DNA from: Propionispora hippei DSM 15287
GTDB taxonomy: Bacteria > Bacillota > Negativicutes > Propionisporales > Propionisporaceae
Assembly: GCF_900141835.1 (NCBI RefSeq)
Contig: NZ_FQZD01000007.1
Coordinates: forward strand, 62,001-126,000
Direction: 5' to 3'
Length of the DNA: 64,000 nucleotides
Shown here: in pieces, positions 34,079-41,549 of the stretch
Numbering within the stretch: the stretch's first letter is position 1
Layout of the letters: each line of letters begins with the position of its first letter
The notes under the pieces: model-generated
Seen by the model: the letters and a program-made list of their open reading frames with translations, nothing else
What the model was told of the DNA's origin: nothing
Databases searched by the model: none
Program-made: the position numbers and the translations under genes

Positions 34079-37000
34079 ATGTTGGAAACAATGACAGGAA
34101 AGTACAGACTGATACCGGGACGTCTGAGAATGGAAGTCAAAGGACTTTACCGGAATAGTGTTCTGGCAAACTTACTACGAGAATGTCTGCCTGCCGTGGC
34201 AGGAATTCAGGAAGTAACGGCAAATCCGCTTACCGGGCGGATTTTGGTGTTATATGAGGCTGCGGTCATTGGCTTGCCAGACATCAGAGCAAAAGTGGAC
34301 AAAGTGGTCAGTACCTATCAGACACTGGAGGAAGTTCGCCGTGAGGCCACGGCTTTACGACAGATTGCCGCTGCCGCTCCCCTACCGGAACGGGGAGAAA
34401 CTTCCCATGCCGGGTTGTATGCTTTGACGACAGGCGGTGTTTTGGCGGCTATTTTTGCCAAACGACTGGTAGTAGGGCGCTCGCCGCTGGCTTCTTCACC
34501 CCATGTATTTAATCTGGTTGCTCTAACAACGATTATATCGGGATATCCCTTATTCCGCAGCGGCGTAAAATCGTTGATACGGCATAAACGGGTCAATCAT
34601 GACATGGTTATTTTTATAGCCTCCTTGCTGATGCTGGCCATGCGGGAAAGTATAACCGGCTTATCTATTTTGTGGATTGTCCATTTGGCCAATTTCTTCC
34701 AATTCCTGATGCAGGCCAGATCCCGTGCCCAGATTGAGAAAATGCTTCAGCAAAAGCAGCAGCAATGGCTCAGTTTGGAGGCAGAACGCAGGCAGAGCAT
34801 ACAGGTACATAATATTAAAATTGGCGATGTGATTGCCTTACATTCGGGGGAAACGATACCTGTTGAGGGAAAAATTATTGCCGGCCAGGCGGAATTAAAC
34901 CGGGCGGCGGTAAACGGTGATTGTATGCCTTATTGGGCTGCCAAAGGAGATACGGTTCAACCCGGGGCTAGGATTGAAACCGGAGCGATTCAAATTCAGG
35001 TGCATAATGTTGATAATGCTCCTTATAGGCCTTTAGCCTATGACATGGACAAATATGAGAGTCTTTGGCATATCAGTGACCGGTATGTCAACAAAGTGAT
35101 GTGGTGGAGTCTGACCGTTGCCGGTTTGATCTTTCTGTTTACCCGGGACATACCCCGCAGTATCGCCGTACTGCTTGCCGGATCGCCGGCAGCCATTTCA
35201 CTGGCGAGAAATTCGGCAATGGGGACGGCAGTCGCCCAGGCAACGGGAGACAATATTTATGTAAAAGAGCCCAGGGCACTGGAAACGGCAGGAGAAGCCG
35301 ATACGGTTGTCTTCGACAAAACAGGTACACTTACGGAAGCTGTGCCGCAGATTAGTGAAGTTGTGGCAATCGGCGGTTTGAGTGAGGACGAAATAATACG
35401 TCTGGCGGCTGCAGCAGGAGAAAGGGAATATCACCCGTACAACCGGATGCTGCTGGCGGAGGCAGCTAAGCGGGGACTGCAGCTTCCGCCAGCCGACAGC
35501 CGGCCGGCTCCCGGCAAAGGCGTTTGCGCCACGATAGCGGGGAAGCAGGTTGCTGTGGGTAATCAGGCATTCATGCAGCAGGAAAAAATCCTGCTTGGCG
35601 GGGTAAAAGACCGGATTGTCCGAATGAAAATGAACGGAAAAACGCTTGTTTATGTCGCGGTTAACCGGGAGCTGTGCGGACTGATTGCAGTTCGGGACAA
35701 AATAAAGTCAGCCAGTTTCGAAAGTATAGCCGCTTTGCGCTGCCTGGGCATCCGGCATATGGCGCTGCTGACCGGCGATGCGGATGCTGCGGCCCAGGCG
35801 GTGGCCGCAACGCTGGACATTCCCTATACCTACAGCGGGGTGCTGCCGGAAGAAAAGGCCAGAATCATCCGGAATATAAAACGGCATGATTATAAAGTGA
35901 TCATGGTAGGTGACGGCATGAATGACGTGCCCGCCCTGCAGGCAAGCAACGTGGGCATTGTCATGGGAAAGACCGGTTCCGGGCCCAGTATCAATAAGGC
36001 CGACATTGTCATAGGCGATGATGATCCAGCCAAAATAGCAAAAGCAGTGGTATTGGGAAAACGGCTAAATGAGGTGGTAAAGCAAAATATTGCTTTAGCT
36101 GCGGGATTAAACATAATAGGGATCGCTCTGGCTGCCGTCCGGCTTATTTCTCCGCTCACGGCGGGGCTGCTGGCCAATATCAGCACGCTGGGAGTTGTAC
36201 TTAACTCGGGGCGCCTGTTAACTTCCGGCAGCAACACGCCAATGGGCCAACCCTTGAATTTGCAGCGTTTTGCCATGAATGAAGCTCAGCTCGGTTCGCT
36301 GCAGGCGGGTGAGGCGAAAAATCATATCCCGGCAGACGTAAAAAGCTGGCATGGGCTGAGTCCGGAAGAAACCTGCGAGGAACTGGGGACTTCCAATAAA
36401 TGGGGACTGAGTGAACAGGATGCGGCACTGCGCTGCCTGCATTATGGACATAACCGACTGGCGGCACGGGCCAAGCCTTCATTTTGGCGGCAATTGCTGG
36501 ATCAATTTAAGGATTTTATGGTTCAGGTGCTGCTTGGCGCCGCCGGTTTAAGTTTTATACTTGGTAAAAGAAGAGATGCCCTGCTGACGGTAGGAATTGT
36601 CACAGCCAATGCGTTTCTGGGTGTTGCCCAGGAACGAAAGGCCGGTCAGTCGTTAGAGGCCCTGCAGGAACTGGCGGCGCCGCAGGCCAGGGTAATCCGG
36701 GCAGGCCGGCAGGTCAAGGTGAGCGCCGCCGCCGTAGTTCCCGGTGATATCATTGTTCTGGAAGCAGGGGACCGGGTACCGGCGGATGCCCGGCTGCTGC
36801 AAGGTGTTCATTTTGAGGTGGAAGAAGCGTCTTTAAGCGGGGAAACGCTTCCGGTAAAAAAGCAATATAATAAGTTGGAAAAGGATCAGGTTGCCTTAGG
36901 GGACCGGAGAAATATGGTGTTTATGGGCACCACTGTTACCAGAGGACGGGCAACCGCGGTGGTGGTCGCTACCGGTATGCAGACGGAAATGGGCAAGATT

Positions 37001-39088
37001 GCCTCCCTGATCGGAGAGCAGAAGGAAGAGGCAACTCCATTGCAACGGCGGCTGGAAGAACTGGGGAAATATTTGGTGTATGGCTGCCTGGCCGTGTCGG
37101 GGCTTGTCTTTTTGGCGGGTACCTTACGGGGCGAACCGATGATCCAGATGCTGCAAACGGGAGCCAGTCTGGCTGTGGCCGCGATACCGGAGGGACTTTC
37201 CGCCATTGTCCTCATTGCTCTGGCTATGGGGGTTCAACGGATGAGCAAACGCAATATCATTGTTCGCCGGCTTTCCTCCATTGAAAATCTGGGATCAGCC
37301 ACAGTCATTTGCTCCGATAAAACGGGAACGCTGACGCAGAACCAAATGACGGTGCGCGAAATATATTCGCCCGTTGGCCACTGGGCCGTCAGTGGGGAAG
37401 GGTATGATCCGGCGGGTAAGTTTATGGCTAACAATCAATCGGAAAAACCTAACAAGCTATTAAAAAAAATAGCAACAGTTGCCGCGCTCTGCAACAATGC
37501 AAAGCTGATGAAACCGGAAGAGGGAAAGCGTAAGGTAATCCCCTTAAGAGCCTGTACAACCACGAACTGGACGATTGACGGTGATCCAACCGAAGGGGCG
37601 CTCCTGACTTTGGCGGCAAAAGCCGGCATTGATATTGAACAATTCACTCAAACCCATTGCCGGGTGGTGGAATACCCCTTTGAATCAGAGCGATGTATGA
37701 TGTCTGTGTTGTGTACCGATGACAGCAAACAGATGTCGCTTTACTCCAAGGGAGCTCCTGATAAAATCGTCAGCCTTTGTACTCACTATACCGATGGGGA
37801 ATATACCTATCCGCTGGATGAGGCAACCCGCCGGAATATTGAACAGGCGAATAATGCTATGGCCGCAAGGGCACTGCGTGTGCTGGCCTGTGCTTACCGG
37901 TCTATGGAAGGAGAAGGGCAGGAACAGGTAAACGAGGATTGTCTGGTTTTTTGCGGCCTGGTTGGGATGATCGATCCGCCGCGGGCCGAGGTTCCGGAAG
38001 CTATCGCCAAATGTCATCGCGCCGGAGTCAAGGTCGTCATGATTACCGGGGACCATCCGAATACGGCCAGGGCAATCGGCCTGGAACTGGGCTTGTTAAA
38101 GGATAAGGGGCGCATTATTACAGGCCTGGAAATTGATAATATGACGGATGAGGAATTGGCGGCAGCGGCCCCAACAGCCTGTATATTCGCCAGGACTACT
38201 CCGCAGCATAAGATGCGCATTGTTAAGGCCTTCCAAAGCCGGGGCGAGGTGGTTGCCATGACCGGCGACGGGGTAAATGACGCTCCGGCCGTAAAAGCCG
38301 CCAATATTGGCATTGCCATGGGGATAACCGGTACCGATGTTACCAAAGAAGCGGCTTGCATGACCTTAGCCGATGATAATTTCGCCACCATCGTAAAGGC
38401 CATGGAAGAAGGCCGTTCGATTTATAATAATATTCGTAAGGCCATACGGTATCTGGTTGCGACCAATGTTGGCGAGGTAGTGCTTATGTTTTTGGCCGTT
38501 GTGCTAGGCATGCCGCTGCCGTTAATACCGATACAACTCTTATGGATTAACCTGGTCGGTGACGGATTGCCGGCGGTCGCTCTGGTCAATGATCCACCGC
38601 CGGCAAATATAATGGAACAAGCTCCCCAGTCAAGCAGTGAAAGCGTATTTGCCCATGGGCTGGGCAGGAAAATTATAAGCAGGGGCTTGATTATCGGCGT
38701 TAGCAGCTTATTGCTGTATGGCTGGAAACTGCGGCAAAGCGGTAATTTATTGCTTGCCCGTTCTTTGCTGCTGGCCCAGTTGGCTATCAGTCAGTTTATC
38801 CATCTTTTTGACTGCCGGATCGAGAAGGGAGTCAAAAAAACGGAATGCATAAACAACAAATGGCTGTTTGCGGCAATAGCGCTATCTATGACCATGGTTA
38901 TCGGTTCCATTCATCTGCCGTTTTTGCAGCCCGTATTCGGTACCGTTCCATTAACGGTATGGGAATGGAGTCTGGCGATCTTTGTGTCTATCGTAACTGC
39001 TGCCTTTGACTTTTGGTTATGGAGGGGACCGGGCAAGGAATCACCAACGCGTCTCTTACCACGGTTAAGGTCATTGCAGGAGAACTAA
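34079..39088 (+). CDS. Tandem fused P-type ATPase (degenerate heavy-metal type + P2 cation type), CtpI/FezB-like
   Basis: This is a 1669-residue fusion. Residues about 1-80 form an HMA-like domain with an Arg-rich YRLIPGRLRMEV (R10, R15, R17) and no metal-binding Cys pair. ATPase unit 1 (about 100-720) has D413KTGT and VMVGDGMNDVPALQ, but its actuator TGES is replaced by NGDC (279-282) and the usual CPC/SPC metal motif by GSPAA. Unit 2 (about 760-1640) is a complete P2-type pump: cation N-terminal domain, SGET with Glu922, PEGL in helix 4, D1080KTGT, MITGDHPNTA, GDGVNDAPA and LLWINLVGDG. Mycobacterial CtpI has a similar length. Small proteins on both sides suggest a dedicated metal-storage or organelle system. 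Confidence 0.92.
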   Translation: MLETMTGKYRLIPGRLRMEVKGLYRNSVLANLLRECLPAVAGIQEVTANPLTGRILVLYEAAVIGLPDIRAKVDKVVSTYQTLEEVRREATALRQIAAAAPLPERGETSHAGLYALTTGGVLAAIFAKRLVVGRSPLASSPHVFNLVALTTIISGYPLFRSGVKSLIRHKRVNHDMVIFIASLLMLAMRESITGLSILWIVHLANFFQFLMQARSRAQIEKMLQQKQQQWLSLEAERRQSIQVHNIKIGDVIALHSGETIPVEGKIIAGQAELNRAAVNGDCMPYWAAKGDTVQPGARIETGAIQIQVHNVDNAPYRPLAYDMDKYESLWHISDRYVNKVMWWSLTVAGLIFLFTRDIPRSIAVLLAGSPAAISLARNSAMGTAVAQATGDNIYVKEPRALETAGEADTVVFDKTGTLTEAVPQISEVVAIGGLSEDEIIRLAAAAGEREYHPYNRMLLAEAAKRGLQLPPADSRPAPGKGVCATIAGKQVAVGNQAFMQQEKILLGGVKDRIVRMKMNGKTLVYVAVNRELCGLIAVRDKIKSASFESIAALRCLGIRHMALLTGDADAAAQAVAATLDIPYTYSGVLPEEKARIIRNIKRHDYKVIMVGDGMNDVPALQASNVGIVMGKTGSGPSINKADIVIGDDDPAKIAKAVVLGKRLNEVVKQNIALAAGLNIIGIALAAVRLISPLTAGLLANISTLGVVLNSGRLLTSGSNTPMGQPLNLQRFAMNEAQLGSLQAGEAKNHIPADVKSWHGLSPEETCEELGTSNKWGLSEQDAALRCLHYGHNRLAARAKPSFWRQLLDQFKDFMVQVLLGAAGLSFILGKRRDALLTVGIVTANAFLGVAQERKAGQSLEALQELAAPQARVIRAGRQVKVSAAAVVPGDIIVLEAGDRVPADARLLQGVHFEVEEASLSGETLPVKKQYNKLEKDQVALGDRRNMVFMGTTVTRGRATAVVVATGMQTEMGKIASLIGEQKEEATPLQRRLEELGKYLVYGCLAVSGLVFLAGTLRGEPMIQMLQTGASLAVAAIPEGLSAIVLIALAMGVQRMSKRNIIVRRLSSIENLGSATVICSDKTGTLTQNQMTVREIYSPVGHWAVSGEGYDPAGKFMANNQSEKPNKLLKKIATVAALCNNAKLMKPEEGKRKVIPLRACTTTNWTIDGDPTEGALLTLAAKAGIDIEQFTQTHCRVVEYPFESERCMMSVLCTDDSKQMSLYSKGAPDKIVSLCTHYTDGEYTYPLDEATRRNIEQANNAMAARALRVLACAYRSMEGEGQEQVNEDCLVFCGLVGMIDPPRAEVPEAIAKCHRAGVKVVMITGDHPNTARAIGLELGLLKDKGRIITGLEIDNMTDEELAAAAPTACIFARTTPQHKMRIVKAFQSRGEVVAMTGDGVNDAPAVKAANIGIAMGITGTDVTKEAACMTLADDNFATIVKAMEEGRSIYNNIRKAIRYLVATNVGEVVLMFLAVVLGMPLPLIPIQLLWINLVGDGLPAVALVNDPPPANIMEQAPQSSSESVFAHGLGRKIISRGLIIGVSSLLLYGWKLRQSGNLLLARSLLLAQLAISQFIHLFDCRIEKGVKKTECINNKWLFAAIALSMTMVIGSIHLPFLQPVFGTVPLTVWEWSLAIFVSIVTAAFDFWLWRGPGKESPTRLLPRLRSLQEN

Positions 39089-39244
39089 AACTGAAGGGAT
39101 TGGATGTTTATCACCTCTTTGCTAATACTAGTCTTGTATCAACCTTAATACTGTTGGGTTGCGGCGGGAAGATTTTTTGTAAAATCTCCCGTCAGTATCC
39201 ACGGCATAGGGCTGACACGGCATAAGAGGCGAGGAGGTGATGCT

Positions 39245-39388
39245 ATGTACTGGCTGCTGGCACGTCCCGCAATTGGCTGGGGCGCATTCCTGTTGATTCA
39301 TGCCATCGGGATTCCTTTTGTATACGGTGTGGGTAAAACCTGCGCAATGAAAAAAATGCAGGAAGCGAAGCAGGACCCGGGAATTTAG
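39245..39388 (+). CDS. 47-residue single-span membrane protein downstream of the fused ATPase
   Basis: A strong RBS (GAGGAGGTGATG) precedes the ATG. The peptide has one membrane helix (about 9-30, AIGWGAFLLIHAIGIPFVYGVG) with spaced glycines and a basic, helical tail (KTCAMKKMQEAKQ). I do not recognise the family with certainty; small Gly-spaced membrane proteins of this kind accompany heavy-metal P-type ATPases. It is 156 bases after the ATPase gene and shares a bidirectional terminator with the convergent gene at 39528. Confidence 0.7.
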   Translation: MYWLLARPAIGWGAFLLIHAIGIPFVYGVGKTCAMKKMQEAKQDPGI

Positions 39389-39478
39389 GAGAAAACTTGG
39401 TCGGTTCTAATTTATGGAATGAAAACAGATGCTTTAGATGTTCTGATTAGACCGGAAAAGTTGTACTTGTTGATATGT

Positions 39479-39522
39479 AAAAAAGAGTCGCCGCTATGCA
39501 ATAGTGGCGACTCCGTTCTTTT
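39479..39522. terminator. Bidirectional terminator between convergent cluster genes
   Basis: A 13-bp stem GAGTCGCCGCTAT / ATAGTGGCGACTC (one wobble) has loop GCA. TTCTTTT follows on the plus strand and a run of six T on the minus strand. It serves both the 47-residue gene and the gene at 39528. Confidence 0.9.
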
Positions 39523-39527
39523 ATCGC

Positions 39528-40052
39528 TTATTCTTTGTGTCTGTTATGGGGGGATTCTAAATCGGTATCTAAAAGTTCGTATGGTGAATTTTCCGGGTTT
39601 TCATAAGCCAAGCCGTCTGGTACCTCTTCAGTATCGTTTCTATCGGTGCGGCTGGTCCTGGCTTCTTCTACTACATCTTTAAAGTTACGGCGTATTTTCC
39701 GCGCTCTATCCGACAACGTTAAGGCACCTGCGGTGGTTGCTACTGCGACACGGCGGCCTTGGTGCCTGACGGTATCTTTAATACAGCCAATGGTTTCCGA
39801 CAGAGTGTCCTGTGGAGATCCGCTATAGTCTCTGGCTTCCGCCATAATGTCCGCGGTGCTTTCCTTTAGTTTGCCTCCTAAATCTTTAACACTGTCCGCA
39901 ACGGCCAGAGCTCCCCGGGTAGTCATGACGGCAACCATGCGGAAACCCCGCCGGACAGGTGGAAAAGCAACGGCAATAGCAGCACCGGCGGCTAATAATG
40001 TAAGCGGAGAACTATTGTTGAGAAATCTTGTTCCCAAGCGTAGGATGTTCAT
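39528..40052 (-). CDS. DUF5132-like membrane-associated protein of the ATPase cluster
   Basis: This 174-residue protein has an N-terminal hydrophobic stretch (SSPLTLLAAGAAIAVAFPPVRRGFRMVAV). It then has two copies of a motif: TTRGALAVADSVKDLGGKL and TTAGALTLSDRARKIRRNF, each followed by an acidic helix (STADIMAEARD; KDVVEEARTS). An acidic, disordered tail follows. The repeated ALAVADSVK/ALTLSDRAR unit and the DIxxEA helix parallel the tail of the protein at 33099 (LSEQAQGVFSGVREDLEDIVSEA). Similar small proteins sit beside P1B-ATPases and in ferrosome-type clusters, so I group it with the cluster although it is on the opposite strand. Function unknown. Confidence 0.7.
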   Translation of the reverse strand: MNILRLGTRFLNNSSPLTLLAAGAAIAVAFPPVRRGFRMVAVMTTRGALAVADSVKDLGGKLKESTADIMAEARDYSGSPQDTLSETIGCIKDTVRHQGRRVAVATTAGALTLSDRARKIRRNFKDVVEEARTSRTDRNDTEEVPDGLAYENPENSPYELLDTDLESPHNRHKE

Positions 40053-40286
40053 GCTCTACTCCTCCTTTTTGTATAGTGTTTCCGGAAGTTTTGTTGCTAT
40101 GTAGACCACTATGATATTTTATTATGGAGAATTTTATAAGGATAAGAACCTGAAATCGGTAGTAAAGTTTTTTTTTTTGCAAATCCCCGAGAAAATTGCA
40201 ACTTAGGCTTTCCTGGGTGCAGCTTACCTTTGCATGTATTGATTAAGCCGATTTACTGACCTATACTTGAGATAGAGAAACGGGAG

Positions 40287-40733
40287 GTGGTCAGCATAAA
40301 AATCACGATTGAGAATATACCCGACGGAACGGAGCCGGAAATCATCATACGGGCTAATGACGTTGATGAGGCATTGCTGCAGTGTATTGATTCAATGAAA
40401 TCAGTTTCCAGGAAGCTGGCAGGAATGGCCGATGGGGAAATGCATATCGTCGATCCCCGGGATGTTTTTTATTTTGAGTCGGTCGATAATAAAGTATTTA
40501 TTTACTGTCACGAAAAGGTTTTCGAATCAAAACTAAAGCTTTACGAGATTGAAAAGCTCTATGAGAAGGGGGATTTCTTCCGAGCCTCTAAATCAACCAT
40601 ACTTAATATTACTAAAATAGATTCGTTAAAGTCGATTTTCTATGGAAGACTTGAGGCTTTGCTGCAAAATGGTGAAAAAACAGTTATTTCCCGGCAATAT
40701 GTTCCTGTTCTCAAACAGAGATTAGGTTTATAA
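40287..40733 (+). CDS. LytTR-domain DNA-binding regulator
   Basis: This protein of about 145-148 residues consists of a short N-terminal segment and a LytTR domain (about 50-145) with IVDPRDVFYFESVDNKVFIYCHEKVFESKLKLYEIEKLY and FFRASKSTILNITKIDSLKS. It lacks a receiver domain, as in regulators paired with DUF3021 membrane proteins. The next gene is exactly such a partner. The start is uncertain: GTG 40287 overlaps the RBS GGGAGG, whereas ATA 40296 lies 8 bases after it and would give the family-typical MKITIENIP. Such pairs commonly control their own operon and nearby genes. Confidence 0.88.
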   Translation: MVSIKITIENIPDGTEPEIIIRANDVDEALLQCIDSMKSVSRKLAGMADGEMHIVDPRDVFYFESVDNKVFIYCHEKVFESKLKLYEIEKLYEKGDFFRASKSTILNITKIDSLKSIFYGRLEALLQNGEKTVISRQYVPVLKQRLGL

Positions 40734-40747
40734 GGAGGTTTTTAGTG

Positions 40748-41179
40748 ATGGATGTCGGTCAATATATAAAACCAATCGTATCGGATATTTTTAAAGCCTG
40801 CGGGTGTTTGCTGATTATAATGGCGTTGTTTTTAGGAATCAATTCATCGGAAATAATCAGGCCTGTACTGTTGTGGCAGATCATTGTCCTGTCTGCGGCT
40901 TTTGCCCTGTTTAAGGTTGCTTATACCAATCCCCTTGATTTGACAGGAAAAAGACAGGTCATTGTGTTTTCTCTTTGCACCCTTCTGGCAGATATATTGA
41001 TTGTTCTATGGTTATTTATGATTAGTCCCAACACAGACAGCAGCATCATTCTAGCCTATATTGTGGTGATTTTTATCGTGAAAGGAGTCGTCTTTGCCAT
41101 GATGTATATTGACGGTGAAAAAGAGGCAAGACAGATTAATGAAAAACTAAGTGAGTACAAAAACAATACTGAAAAGTGA
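40748..41179 (+). CDS. DUF3021 membrane protein, LytTR partner
   Basis: This 143-residue protein has four membrane helices: ACGCLLIIMALFLGI, LWQIIVLSAAFALFKVAY, VIVFSLCTLLADILIVLWLFMI and AYIVVIFIVKGVVFAMMYI. A charged tail (EKEARQINEKLSEYK) follows. This is the layout of DUF3021 proteins encoded next to LytTR regulators, where they are thought to hold the regulator inactive. The start was set at ATG 40748, 8 bases after AAGGAGG; GTG 40745 is too close to it. A terminator follows at 41413. Confidence 0.82.
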   Translation: MDVGQYIKPIVSDIFKACGCLLIIMALFLGINSSEIIRPVLLWQIIVLSAAFALFKVAYTNPLDLTGKRQVIVFSLCTLLADILIVLWLFMISPNTDSSIILAYIVVIFIVKGVVFAMMYIDGEKEARQINEKLSEYKNNTEK

Positions 41180-41549
41180 GTTGCCGGTGTTACCATACAG
41201 AACGTTTCTTTGGGTTTGGCAAAAATATAGGCAGGTGTAATGAAGCGTCAGCGGGAATATCTAATGGGTGACAAATGAGACTGAATTTCGCAGGAATAAT
41301 GGATCTTATTTCCGGAAACTTCAAAAGGGTATGGCATGAAAAGCGTCGTTAGTGGACGTTCCGATAATTTGAAGACACGCTCTCAGGATAAAAATTAAAA
41401 AGCTTGTGAATTAAGAACTGCTTTATATATTAAGCGGTTCTTTTTTGTCCGATAAACAGGGTAGAACTTTTTGCAAAACTATCTTGCAAATAGTTCTACT
41501 TTTTTGAAAAATCCCGAGTCAGTATACTAAACATGCGAGGTGGATTGAA
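41180..41549 (+). other. Intergenic region with terminator, possible RNA fold and hairpin before the PRD regulator
   Basis: No gene is seen. Contents: (a) a possible fold at 41311-41380 with CTTCAAA (41319) pairing TTTGAAG (41368) around a CGTC/GACG hairpin; (b) a terminator, stem AAGAACTGCTT / AAGCGGTTCTT with T6, 41413-41446, for the LytTR operon; (c) a 15-base inverted repeat GTAGAACTTTTTGCA (41461-41475) with TGCAAATAGTTCTAC (41485-41499), 14 of 15 paired, followed by six T, so a second terminator-like hairpin only 45 bases before the PRD gene start. The last may act as an attenuator or operator. Confidence 0.6.
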
